A DNA stretch of 64,000 bases, taken from Zelopaecilomyces penicillatus (lineage: Eukaryota > Ascomycota > Sordariomycetes > Hypocreales > Pseudodiploosporaceae). The notes beneath the pieces were generated by a model. It worked only from the letters and a program-made list of their open reading frames with translations, was not told the DNA's origin and searched no databases. Location of the stretch: NCBI GenBank assembly GCA_005765155.1, contig VCCP01000005.1:1984001-2048000 (forward strand), in the 5' to 3' direction. Within the stretch, counting starts at the first letter, position 1. Each line of letters begins with the position of its first letter. Both the position numbers and the translations under genes were made by a program. Positions 12,151 to 22,759 of this stretch are shown piece by piece.

Positions 12151-14567
12151 TAAGCATTAAAAATATAAGCCTTATTATTATTATAGAAGTAATATAGCTT
12201 AAAGAAGGTATAGATTTATTTTATAAATATATTAATAAATATACTATATTTATAATAAATCTAGGGTTTTCTAAGTAATCCTACTTTATAATCCCTTAAT
12301 AAGACTAGCTTAATCTATTATTAACTCTCCCTTAGAATTTTAATATAAATACCCTAGATTTAATAGTATATAGCCTTATCTCTATTATATAGCTATTTCC
12401 TTAAAGCCTATAAGAATAGAATTAAAATAATTATCTAATTAAGCTCTATTAATTATTATATATACTAAAGAATAAAGATTAGGCTATTAATTTTATATTA
12501 TACTTTCTACTTTAAATTATACTTTATAGTATCTCTAATAATATATTTATAGCCCTTAGAGTGATATATATTTTTAAGTTAAAGGAATACTTCTATATAT
12601 ATATAAATCTCCTTAATATTTTATATAAGTTTAGATCCTATAATTATTTAATATTTAATATTTATAGTTACCTTAATAGGCTGGCTGCCTTTTATAAGAA
12701 TATATTTAGTAAGTGATTCTTTATTAGATTTATTAATTATAAGAATATATATTAATATTCCTTTATTTAGGATTGATTTAAAGGCTAGCTTTATATCTTT
12801 AACTTATAAATAGATAGATAAATATATTATATTAAAAAGTTTATATATTTATAGAGATAAATGCTTTATAAGCTTAATCTTTTTTATAATTTTATATTTA
12901 TTACTATTCTATATATAAAGTAAGTATAAGGCTAAGAGTATAGCTATCTATCTTTCTTCTAGATCTATATTATTATTAAAGGATTAATTAGATTTTATTC
13001 TTATCTTAATTAGATTAAAGAAGATTTAAATAAGATTAAATAGTCTTATAATAATATATTTTATTTACTCCTTAATAATCCCTTTTATTTACTACTAAGA
13101 GATTAATACTTATTTAATAATTTAAACCAGCCTATATTTAATTATATATTTAAAGTAAGGAGTACTATACTATATCTTATTACTAATAAGTTAAGTATAA
13201 TTAAGTATTTATAGAGCTTTTACTATATTATTCTATAGGATCTTAATAATTAAATAATCTATAATTAAGGTATAGATAAAGTATTCTATTTTATTTACCT
13301 AGGAGGTATTATATTATTATTAATTAATAGATATATCTTATCTATACTATATAATAACTTTAAAGTCTTCTATATATCTATAAAAGATAGCTTATTTATA
13401 TTATTTATATAAACTATTATAATACTATTCACTTACCCTATTAAAGTATAGAAATCTATACTCTTTAAAGCTATTATTAATTAATAATTAAATAATAAGT
13501 TTAAGTATAATAAAATAATTAAGCCTAAGGTAATTAAGATTATTAATATAATTATTATTAAGAAAGCTAAATTGATTATAACTTAGCTTAATAATAATTA
13601 AATAATAGCATTCTAATAGTATTCTTTAAAAGCTAATAAGAATAGATTATTTATTATTTATTTAGTTTCTAGGCTTTTATCTAGGCTTAGTTTATTTATA
13701 TATAATAGTATTAAGAATACTTAGAGATTATCTAATTAAGATTTATTAAATAAGGAATTAGAATTAATATTAATATAGCTTATATTATATTTAAATCCCT
13801 AGAAATAGGTTATCTTTAAGGAATAGATAGCTAAATTAATTTCTTTAAGTATTCTTATAGTTAACTTAGATAAGGATATTAATACTTCTAGGGATATTAT
13901 TATAATCCTAAGGTGGTTTATTAATAGGAATCTAGGCAGGGTATCTTAATTAGATAATAGATATCTTTCTTATAAGTAGATTAACTCTCTTAGCAGAGAA
14001 AAGGGAAGTCTAGAAAAGAAATAAAGGAGCTGATAAGAGGAATTAGATCCTTAGCTCTCTTTATATTATATACTATTAATTTAATCTATAAGATATAAAA
14101 GAGAGATTATTATTTAAATAGGTATTGATTTATCTTTATAATACTTAGGAGTAGTAGGATATACTATAACTATTAAATTTACTAAGAAGATAGATAATAT
14201 ATTCCTTATTAAAAGGCTTATACTATATATTAAATACTTTAATAGTTATATTAGTCTTTATTCTAGTAGAATAATTATAGAAGGGACCCTTTAATATATT
14301 AAAGAGATAATAGAAGTTTCCTTTAATAGGCTAGTGATTTAAGTTATTTAATCTAATAGATCTAAATACTATATTATATAAGTATAATCAATAATACCTT
14401 TATCTATAGATTAAGTAATAGAGTTAAATACTTTAGGGATATTAAGGGAGTTAAAGGGATTAAATATTAAGGAAATATTTAATTAAGGATAGATAAAGTA
14501 AAAGAAATAAAGTATATATATATAGATATCTAAAGATTATATTTAAATACTATTGCTTGATTGATTA
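12150..14567 (+). pseudogene. Second long ORF of family 1, unknown product
   Basis: One reading frame runs without any shift from at least 12441 to about 14567, next to the 3' LTR (over 700 codons), interrupted only by TAA, TAG and an occasional TGA, all of which RIP can make from CAA, CAG, CGA or TGG. I checked that 12561, 12981 and 14535 share the frame. The first part looks helical with many Leu, Ile, Tyr and Phe. From about 13480 it becomes Lys/Asn/Thr-rich, then charged. I recognise no domain and see no RT, helicase or recombinase motif. Equivalents lie at 62020-64000 (D, cut by the window end) and 1-1710 reversed (Z). The upstream boundary is uncertain. Confidence 0.6.
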
Positions 14568-14609
14568 TAAATATTATTTAATTTAATAATAGGGTTATCT
14601 TTAATATTT

Positions 14610-14620
14610 ATTAAAAGGGT
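14610..14620 (+). other. Polypurine tract, copy A
   Basis: The bases ATTAAAAGGGT immediately precede the 3' LTR at 14621. The purine run AAAAGGG is the expected primer for plus-strand DNA synthesis and supports plus orientation. It is somewhat degraded. Confidence 0.5.
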
Positions 14621-15015
14621 TTTAATAATTGGATTGAATATATCCTTTTACTAATTAATTAAGCTATAGCTATATAAGCTGTATTTAAGGGGATTGAACT
14701 ATATAAGTAGATAGGCTATACCTAGGCTATTTGAATAGATAGATATTATTAAATTTAAGTTTTTTTTCCCTTTTTATCTAAGAATTTTCTAGTATATTTA
14801 AAAGATTAGCTATTAAAAAGCTATCTTCTTTATTTAATTAATTATAGGATGATTAATTGATCCCTTAAGTTTAATTTATTATATTGCTGCTTTATAGCTT
14901 TTCTTGCTTATTTAATCCTTATAGATTATACTGGCTATATAACTACCCTAAAATCACTCTACAGTTCTATAAATAGTGTTAGTATTGTTATATATATTGT
15001 TTTCCCCTTATTAAA
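14621..15015 (+). repeat. 3' LTR of copy A
   Basis: Starts TTTAATAATTGG and ends CTTATTAAA, then the duplicated ATAT and resumed copy-Z sequence. It carries more G-to-A and C-to-T changes near its start than the 5' LTR. Confidence 0.9.
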
Positions 15016-17260
15016 ATATTATTTAATTATAGAAATTGATTAGGGTAATATTTATTCTTAGCTTCTTAATATTAGTTTTATTATAAATATAATTATTCTA
15101 TATAGTATAATTATTTATAAAGTTATCTTATTATAAAATAATTATATTAAGTTTTTTAATAATATTAAATTATCTTTTATAATAGAAATAATAATAAGTT
15201 ATAAGGCCTTCTTGGTTTAATATTATTTAATCTTTATAAATTAATATTAATTCTTTTTTTTATTTTTAGATTTAAATAATATTTAAAATATAGATTCTAA
15301 GAAGAGTAAATATAGACTAGATAAATTACTCTCTTTATTATAAGGTATTCTTTATTATTAAGTTTATAAAAGATATATCTAATACTCTTATATAGCTAGC
15401 TAAGGGCTGAAGTTTTAAATAATACTTTTAGGAAGGTAATCTTTATAATACTTAAGAATATTCTATATTAAAGTCTATTATAAAAACCTAAGTACCTTAC
15501 TTTATATTTATATTAGCTAAAATAGGGTATATTTATAGATATTTCTTTAATATCTTAATAAAATAAAAAGAGAGAATCTACTCTTTATTTATTAGTTATT
15601 ATAGGGTTATTAATCTAATCCTATATTTTTATTATATATAATTCTTCTTAATTATTATTATAGTTATTAAAAAGTATATTATATAGCTATATTATCTATA
15701 TATTTTAATCCTAAATAAATATAATAAATACTATTTAAATTATAAATAGAATAGATATATAGATTATAGATAGAGAGGACTTTATAGTTATTAATCTAAG
15801 CTAGAGAATAAAAGAAAGTAAATAATTTTCTTAGGGAAGAATTAAATTAAACAATTAAAGGGATTAATTATTCTAGATTTCTTAAATATATTTATTACTC
15901 TTTACTTATAAAAATATTAATTATTGATTTTAAAGGTTAGATATATAATAAAATAGAATATAGATAAGATAATAAAGAAAAACCCTAATAGGATTTAATA
16001 GATATAGATAGGATTAAATAATTCTTTAATTATTAGGATATAGATTTAATTTAAAAGAGATAAGATAAATTAATTTTAGGATAATAATATTAATTATATA
16101 ATTTAGATAGTTTAATATTAATAAATAAATTAGCTTTTAAAGATATTAATTAATCTTTATAAAATAAAATAAATTAATAAAAGAGTATAATTAATTTAAT
16201 ATAGTATTATAAAATATATATATAATAAAATAAGAAAGGGATTTATATAAGTAAGAAGGTTAAAAAAAGATAGTATTATAATACTAAAATAATTTATAAG
16301 AACTCTTGTTTTTAATAGGAATTTAATAAGTTTTTTAAAGTAAAAGAAAAGGTTTTGGGTATATAAATATAAGCTTTATTTGATTTTAATTAGTATAAGT
16401 ATAAAATAGATCTAAGAATAGGTTTATATTTAAGGGTATAATAAAATCAGATTAATATAAATTAAGGAAAGATTATAAAGGAATAAGATTAATAAGGATT
16501 ATTTAATTATTAATATAGAAATAGTTTAATTATTATAATTAAGGTTTAAGAGTATTAATTATTTATTATAATTAGTTTAATATGATTGGTTTATATTAGT
16601 AGTAGAATATTATATATAAAGAGTGAAATTTATTATACCTTTTAAGAAATATTATTAAAATCCTCTTTATTAAGGATTTTTAAATAGAATTTAAGCTAGG
16701 AAATCCTTGGTTTAAGTATATAAGAAGTTATATATATATTTAAAGTAAGTATAGTTAATATATACTCTTCTAATAATAGATTAGATTAAGGATTATAATT
16801 TTAAATTAAGGTTTAATAGCTAGTAATAAATCTAGGAAGTCTTTTTTAAGATTAATATTAGAGTTAAAGTCTTAGGGTATTATTTAATTAATAGGTAAGT
16901 TAAAGTATATAAAAGGGTTTAATAATCTTAGCTCTTTCTTTTCTTTATATAGTTCTTATTTATCTTTGGATTTAAAGAGCTATATATTAGTATTAGATAT
17001 CTATTAGTTATACTTATCTTTAATAAATTTCTTTAAATAGTTTCTAGAATAGGTTTTATTTAAGAGAATCCTATCTATTATATAAAGTATATATGCTTTA
17101 ATAATATTTATTTATAAAGTAATCTAATATAAGCTATACTAATATATTATTATCTTTATTATATAGGATTTATTTTACTTCTTAGGTATATTATATATAA
17201 GTATTAGATTATTTAGTATTAATTAATTATATTCTAATTAAAGTATATATTTATTAATAG
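15016..17260 (-). mobile_element. Copy Z (family 1), middle piece
   Basis: Reverse complement of about 9420-11680 of copy A, covering the end of integrase and the upstream part of the family-1 extra region. Its right end, AATAG at 17256-17260, is the target duplication of the family-2 element, and the copy resumes at 33133-33137 with the second AATAG. The corresponding unbroken sequence is present in copy A near 9420-9435 (reverse strand), which proves the empty site. No open frame survives. Confidence 0.9.
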
Positions 17261-17473
17261 TGTTAGAACCCTAAAGGGGCCCTATAGAGAACCTATATTA
17301 TATAGGCTAGGAATATATATATCTATAAAGAGGGCCTTCTCCTTTAAGAAAAGGAAGAAAACCAGAGATCAAGCTTCTAATTATCTGCTATCTACCTGCT
17401 TATATATAGCAAATTAATACTATTCCTAATCTTCTTCACTCTCTTCATAACCTCCTAACCTTAATCCTTAATA
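17261..17473 (+). repeat. 5' LTR of family-2 element
   Basis: Begins TGTTAGAACCCTAAAGGGGC and ends CCTTAATA; the partner LTR ends CCTTAACA, so the original was TG...CA. It aligns over its full 213 bp with 32920-33132. No primer-binding site was assigned. Confidence 0.92.
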
Positions 17474-18441
17474 GATTAATCTCTCTTATCCCTTCTTTAA
17501 GCAAAGAGACCATTAAAGTTAGGAATAATAGCAAAACAAACCATAACAGCTAGCCACCAGCTTATAAGCTATAAGCCTAAATTAATCCCAGAAACCCAAG
17601 CAATAACCAGCAATACTATAGCTTTATCAGAGACTATAGAATAATCTTCAAACCAATAGAAGCAGCCTTTAGCCTAGCTTCTTACTTAATATTAAGCCAG
17701 GTTTAAATATCTTATAATTACCCCTCTAGCTAGTACACTATTAATAAATAGTAAGACTCTTTCTAAAATAGAGCTAGATTAGTTAATTTAAATAATTAAA
17801 AGATAATTAAGAGAAAAAAGAAAGATAGAATACTTATCCTTACTTTAGAAAGGCAATTTAAATATAGTTTTAGATCTTTTAGGGCTAAAAGATCTAATTA
17901 CCCTAATTTAACTACCTAATATATTAAGCTATAAAGGAGTAGAAGAGTTAAAGTAATATTATAGAACTATTTAATCCTAAGCCCTTTTAATACCTAAGTA
18001 TCAAAAGAAATCTTAGACCAAATTATAAATATTCCTAATCTAACTTAATATATAATTTATAGTAATCTCTATAAAATTCCTAAAGGATATATAAAAGGTA
18101 CTTTTTAATATTATCTATTTCTAAGGTAATATATCTAATTAATAAATCAGCTATCTTTATACTAATCACTTAGAAGATATTAAAGATATTATTTAAGCTA
18201 TATTAATATATTAGCTATTAAATAACCAAGGTAATAATCTAATGCACTATTATAAAGCTATTAAGAAGCTAGATCAGCTTTAGCAAACCATAAATCAGAC
18301 CTTCTAATAATTCATCTATATATATAAATACCTTACCAATAAGCTATTAAAGCTATTATCCCTAAGCTATTATATAGCTTATATAGTATAGAGATTATTA
18401 AAGCCTCTTTAGACTAAAGTTATAAATAGCAGCTTACCTAC
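17474..18441 (+). pseudogene. gag remnant, family 2, 5' part
   Basis: Sequence between the 5' LTR and the solo family-1 LTR. Around 17560-18400 it reads as a Lys/Glu/Gln/Leu-rich polar protein when RIP stops are tolerated, the expected place for Gag. No diagnostic capsid motif survives, so the call rests on position. It continues after the solo LTR at 18843. The last bases (CTAC, 18438-18441) are that LTR's target duplication. Confidence 0.5.
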
Positions 18442-18838
18442 TTTGATAGCTGGGTTAAACACACCCCCTTACTAGTTGACTAAGCCGTAGCTGTATAAGC
18501 TGTACTTAGGGGGATTGAACTGTATAAGTAGATAGACTATACCCGGGCCATTTGAACGGGCAGACATCATCGAATTCAAGTTTTTTTTCCCCCCTTCTAC
18601 CCAAGAATTTTCCAGTATATTTAAAAGACTAGCTATTAAAAAGCTATCTTCTTTATCTGATTAGTTATGGGATAATCAATTGATCCCTCAAGTTCAATTC
18701 ATTATATCGCCGCTTCGTGGCTTTTCTTGCCTATTCAATCCTTGCGGATTATGCTGGCTATGCAACTACCCTAAAATCACCCTGCAGTTCTGTGGGTGGT
18801 GTTGGTGTTGTTGTGTGTGTTGTTTTCCCCTTATCAAA
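18442..18838 (+). repeat. Solo LTR of family 1, lightly mutated
   Basis: A 397-bp solo LTR with ends TTTGATAGCTGGG and CCTTATCAAA, flanked by the 4-bp duplication CTAC (18438-18441 and 18839-18842). It keeps CpG and CpA sites lost from the other copies, so it gives the best available sequence for the family-1 LTR. It contains a GT-rich stretch near 18790-18826 and an A-free T run near 18580. It lies in the gag region of family 2 and arose by recombination between the LTRs of a complete insertion, or by loss of the rest. Confidence 0.92.
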
Positions 18839-18842
18839 CTAC

Positions 18843-19280
18843 CACTTAAGAGCAGCTACTCTAAGTAGATATATAGAGAGAGTCTATATTAGCCTAATAA
18901 AGATAGAATAATCAGAATACTTATAAAGCCCCTTTATAATAGAAGATTAATAATCAAAACAATTCAATCTCTCCCTAAGATAAAGCTAATAATAATATAA
19001 CCTCTTTATTAAATCAAAGAGATTGCTTATTAAATAATAATTCTATCCCTTAATATATAAAGTATTATAAATATAATAGTATATACTATAAGATAATATA
19101 CCAAGCCTCTAATTATATAATATATAAGAGCATTTATTATATTATTAAAAATTATAAAGCAGCTTAATAGCAGTAAGCAAACCTTAATACCCTAACTAGC
19201 AATTCTAATATTAATCTAATTACTTATTATACCTAGGATAATACTAATCACTTTATATCCTTAATAATAAGAAAAGCAAG
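18843..19280 (+). pseudogene. gag remnant, family 2, 3' part
   Basis: Continuation of the family-2 gag region after the solo LTR, degraded and full of stops. Near 19225-19255 the text suggests a damaged nucleocapsid segment, but the cysteines of a CCHC knuckle cannot be shown. Called by position before protease. Confidence 0.4.
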
Positions 19281-19289
19281 GATATAAAG

Positions 19290-19640
19290 CAATTATAGCT
19301 AGATAATAGTTATACTATTATTTAATCTAAGGTTAAAAGTTTATCTTATTAACTTAAAGTTATTAATAGACTTTAATTACCTAGAAGAAGATCCCTTATT
19401 AAAGATAGTATATAAGGATATTAACTTTCCTATATATAGGAGAATTATAAAGTTAATAAAACTTTATAATAATTAGGGAATAATAAAGAGATATCTTATA
19501 GATTATATTATAGTAGATATTAAAGAAGATTTTATCTTAGGATTATCTTTCTTCTATATTATAGATCTAAGAATTATATAATCAAAGGATCATTAAAACT
19601 ACCCCTTAATAAAATAGAATATTAAATTCATTATTAATAT
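19290..19640 (+). pseudogene. Aspartic protease remnant, family 2
   Basis: The C-terminal part of a retropepsin is legible at about 19505-19610: V-D-I-K-E-D-F-I-L-G-L-S-F-F followed by an I-D and K-D-H pattern, matching the Ty3 consensus where I-L-G-x-x-F-L is followed by I-D-W. The N-terminal D-S-G loop is not readable. It releases mature proteins from the polyprotein. It lies directly upstream of RT. Confidence 0.6.
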
Positions 19641-19739
19641 AAAGCAAGCTTAATAAGTTATAAGGGTAATAAAAACTATAATAATTATCTTAGGTATAAG
19701 ATCTATTAATAATAATAAGCTATAATTAAAAGAAGAAGA

Positions 19740-20015
19740 AGAATTTATAAAGACTCTATTATTTAAATATATATAATTTATAAAGGTATTTAATAAGAAA
19801 GCAGCTATTAAGCTGCTATCACTTAAAGGATAAACTTATTTAATAGAATTAATTAATAGAAAGGCATTATTATAAGGCCCTATCTATTCCCTAATAGAAA
19901 AAGAGCTAGAAATACTCTAGGAATACCTTTATATAGCTTTAAAATAAGATTAAATATACTAATTAATAAGCCTATATAGAATATCTATTCTATTTATTCT
20001 AAAGAAAGGAGATAA
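19740..20015 (+). pseudogene. Reverse transcriptase remnant, family 2, N-terminal part
   Basis: The start of Ty3 RT is readable: F-I-K-V-F-N-K-K-A-A near 19780, then K-L-L-S-L-K-x-x-T-Y-L-I-E-L (consensus L-P-x-H-R-x-x-D-H-x-I-E-L) and G-P-I-Y-x-L near 19880, ending with I-L-K-K-G-D at the family-3 insertion site. GATAA at 20011-20015 is that element's target duplication. The domain resumes at 27501. Confidence 0.8.
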
Positions 20016-20472
20016 TGTAATATTTAGTGAATTCCCAAGGGATAAACCTAACGAAAAGGGTTTATATTAGCAGATAAATCAGGGCATTCTAAGCAATATA
20101 TCTATCATATTGGTGATAGATATCAAGTATTATAACCAGGGATCAAGTATTAGTATAGTAAGCGGTAGCGAACAATACAATAAAGTTGAAAGTATATTAA
20201 TAACTATCTAAGCTATATCTAAAGAGTGAAAATTAAGGGTGTATATATATATTATAGATTATGATTTAAGTTATAATCCTTATTACTGGATTATGTTCAG
20301 AATCATGAGCTATCCTATTGGATTATGGTTTTAAGAGTGATCCTAAGCCTAGGGTTACCTTTAGAATCATGATTCAATTCCATTCAATTCCAAGCCTCTG
20401 GTATATACCTAGTAATATCATAAGTTATATAACCAAGGCCCACCATACAACCTTGGTTATTGGGTTATAATA
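20016..20472 (-). repeat. 3' LTR of family-3 element
   Basis: On the plus strand it begins TGTAATATTTAGTGAATTCC and ends GGGTTATAATA. The other LTR reads GGTCATAATA, so the end was probably ACA. It carries fewer RIP changes than its partner at 27044-27500. Because the antisense ORF starts 412 bp past its inner edge on the plus strand, an antisense promoter here could drive that ORF (inference). Confidence 0.92.
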
Positions 20473-20495
20473 TAATATCTCCCTCTTAAAAGATC
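20473..20495 (-). other. Polypurine tract, family 3
   Basis: Read on the minus strand this reads AAGAGGGAGATATTA up to the LTR edge, the expected purine-rich plus-strand primer. It fixes the 3' LTR on the left and the element on the minus strand. Confidence 0.7.
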
Positions 20496-20884
20496 TTATC
20501 CTTAAGGCCTATAGATATACCTTTCCTTCCTTCCTTAATATTTTATAAGTTATAGGACTTATATCATATCGAATTGTTTCTTACAATATCAGATTATATT
20601 AGGAAACCATAATATCCTTCTAAGAAGACTATTAAGTATATTACGCTTGTTAATAATATCAAATATTCTATATTAGCTAAGGGAGTGGATTTTGATAGTG
20701 AAATAGTAGATATATTATATTCTTATTATTTTAAATAAAAATAATCTTATTATATAGTGGAAAATAATAGCTATTATATAGCATATATGAAGCGGGATTG
20801 CTCCTGTGATGGTGTTTTGATAGTATCTTTATATATATACTCTTATTATATCCAAATATCTAATTCTTATTGATTTTATTAATA

Positions 20885-21295
20885 ATGAAACTTTTAAAGT
20901 AATGCTATTGTTTAGACTCTAAAGAAGAGGAAACTAGAGAAAATATCTTAGATATCTAAGATCAATTATCTAAGTTATAGTTATAGCTCTCTTCAGCTCT
21001 AAACCGCTTATCTTATATCCATAAGCTTAAGAAGAAGGCTAAAGAGTAAAGCTCTGAGTTGGTTTGTTAGGGTTTAGAGGAGTTAGATACTAAAGATAGG
21101 ATTAATCTGATCCCTGTCCTAGAGGTATATAAGTATTATATAATATTGGATTTATAGTTCCTAGATGCTTCAAATAAGATAGATTGGTCTTCCTTGGGTT
21201 TAGGTAACGAGTTTATTGATTTAGGGTCTTTAGCTAGGCCAATTGATTCCAAAGGAACTATTATAGTATTAGGTAATAGTGGTTTAAATGATTAA
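20885..21295 (+). pseudogene. Antisense ORF of family 3, coiled-coil-like unknown protein
   Basis: A plus-strand frame, opposite to gag-pol, runs from ATG at 20885 to TAA at 21293-21295 (136 codons plus stop). It has seven internal stops, three TAA and four TAG and no TGA, all explained by CAA/CAG to TAA/TAG change. The N-terminal half has a heptad-like Leu/Gln/Glu/Lys run suggesting a coiled coil. The C-terminal half is compact and acidic with D-W-S-S-L-G-L-G, F-I-D-L-G-S-L-A-R-P-I-D-S and a final G-N-S-G-L-N-D. There is no signal peptide or membrane segment. It is tail-to-tail with pol, whose chromodomain ends near 21290. I do not recognise the product. Confidence 0.7.
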
Positions 21296-21480
21296 TAGGT
21301 TCCTATATATTATCTTTAGGTTTAAAGCCTTTCCATTTAATAAGATATTTATTTTGCTTATTTTCCTATCTAGTATCTAATATTATCTTTACTTTTTATT
21401 CTTTTTTAACTGTTTCTATTTATATTATTATATATTCCTTTATATTATTAGATGCCTTGCTTAATAAGGAAATATAGAAT
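21296..21480 (-). pseudogene. Chromodomain at the pol C-terminus, family 3
   Basis: On the minus strand, tolerating stops, the text includes I-L-D-x-R, Y-L-I-K-x-K-G-F and N-x-x-E-P-x-N-H-L, which fit the chromodomain pattern I-L-D-x-R ... Y-L-V-K-W-x-G-Y ... W-E-P-x-x-x-L. The aromatic cage residues are partly lost. It follows the integrase tail directly. Chromodomains bind modified histone tails and bias integration to particular chromatin. Confidence 0.6.
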
Positions 21481-22600
21481 ATAGAGTATAACTATATATT
21501 CTTTGGTAGTGAAAGTTTATAATTGGTATTAGAAATAGCCTTCTTAACTTTAAAAGATCTAAGTTTCTTAAAATCTAATTTATTACTTGGTTGTATTATT
21601 ATAATATTTAGAGAATTTTTGTCTGATATATAATGCAAAAGATATATTATATCTCCCTCTTTAAAGATTAATCCCTTTAATCTTTATTGATCTATATAGT
21701 GTTTTATTCTATTATGGATGATTTGGAGTTATGCATAGAGTTCTTTATATAATTATTATTTTTATATAGTATTAAGCATAGCCTTTTCTAATTTTAATCC
21801 CTTTTAGTATAATAGATGAAATACTTCTAATATAAATCCATAATTAGTATATATTAGTATAAGTTGTATTGATTTGGAAATGGATATATTATAAGCTAGT
21901 TATATGGTTGATAGGTGTTTTACTTAATTATCTTAGTAGTAATTAATATAAGTATATAAGTATCCTTTAATAATCTAATTGATCTATTTTATTTATCTAT
22001 CTGTTTATGGGTGATAGATGGTACTGAGTCTATATCTGATCCTAAGATATCCTATTAATCCTTATTAAAATTTAGAAGTAAAGGTTATTCCTCTATTAGA
22101 GATAATTTCCTCTAATAAGCTATATAAGCTTACTACCACTCTATTAAAGTTATAAGCAAGATCTTCTACCAAGCTTGCTTTAATATAGGGTATAAAGTAT
22201 AAGAATTTTATTAATCTTTTTATAATAATCTATATTAAGTTATAGGCTATTCCTATAAGGGGTTCTATTGATAGAGGTAGTTTAATAATAAAGTTAAATA
22301 ATATTGATTCCTATAATTATATAGGCACTGATAGTGATTATAACTCTTTATATGATTTGTATCTTACTAGCTTGATTTGTCTATAAATGATATAATCACT
22401 TATAATCTTCTGGATTACTTATTATAGTCCTTTGAATCTATAGTATCTTTATACTTATTCCATAGTCTTTATAATTCCTTAATAACTATAGATAGGGGAT
22501 TCATATAATTCTTATATAATAGTTTCCTAGAGTTCTTTAGGTATCTAGAGTTTCTTATTATACTTATAATATCTATCTTTCTATTTTATACCTTTAGGTA
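21480..22600 (-). pseudogene. Integrase remnant, family 3
   Basis: On the minus strand the zinc-binding segment (about 22330-22560) shows E-L-Y-E-S-P-I-Y-S-Y-Q-G-I-I-K-T-M-E and Y-Y-R-F-K-G with stops tolerated, the usual H-D-S-P-x-x-G-H-x-G ... Y-W-P-G pattern. The core (about 21900-22280) has I-S-N-R-G-I-T-F-T-S-K-F (Asp to Asn), then Y-H-P-x-T-D and N-Q-I-I-K-G-Y-L. A near-intact Y-N-I-S ... N-Y-G-F block follows at about 21800-21850. The C-terminal tail contains the conserved W-L-x-x-K-N-I ... K-L-D-F-K-K-L text near 21560. Confidence 0.85.
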
Positions 22601-22759
22601 TCTTTACTATATCTTCTAAGGAGTATACTTGCTTGACTTATTTCAAGATAGGATTAGTTAATATAACTTGATATATAGTATTTAGTTTTATCTATAGTGT
22701 GTCTGATTCGGTTATTTAAAAGATTTATCCTTTATAATAAGGCTTTCCATTATTATAAT

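Larger units (their letters stand above)
2184..15015 (+). mobile_element. Copy A: full-length 12.8-kb Ty3/gypsy element (family 1)
   Basis: A complete but RIP-destroyed LTR retrotransposon with direct LTRs of about 396 bp (2184-2579 and 14621-15015) and a 4-bp duplication ATAT on both sides (2180-2183, 15016-15019). The order is gag, protease, reverse transcriptase, RNase H, integrase, as in Ty3/gypsy elements, followed by about 4.6 kb of extra sequence before the 3' LTR. At 12.8 kb it is much longer than the 5-8 kb usual for fungal Ty3 elements. It lies inside, and in opposite orientation to, another copy of its own family (Z). Copy D gives an independent alignment of the same structure. Confidence 0.9.

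Noticed and set aside
18680..18911. Two overlapping plus-strand ORFs of 62-64 codons
   Set aside because: They lie in and run out of the solo family-1 LTR and are absent from its other copies; they are open only because this LTR is little mutated.
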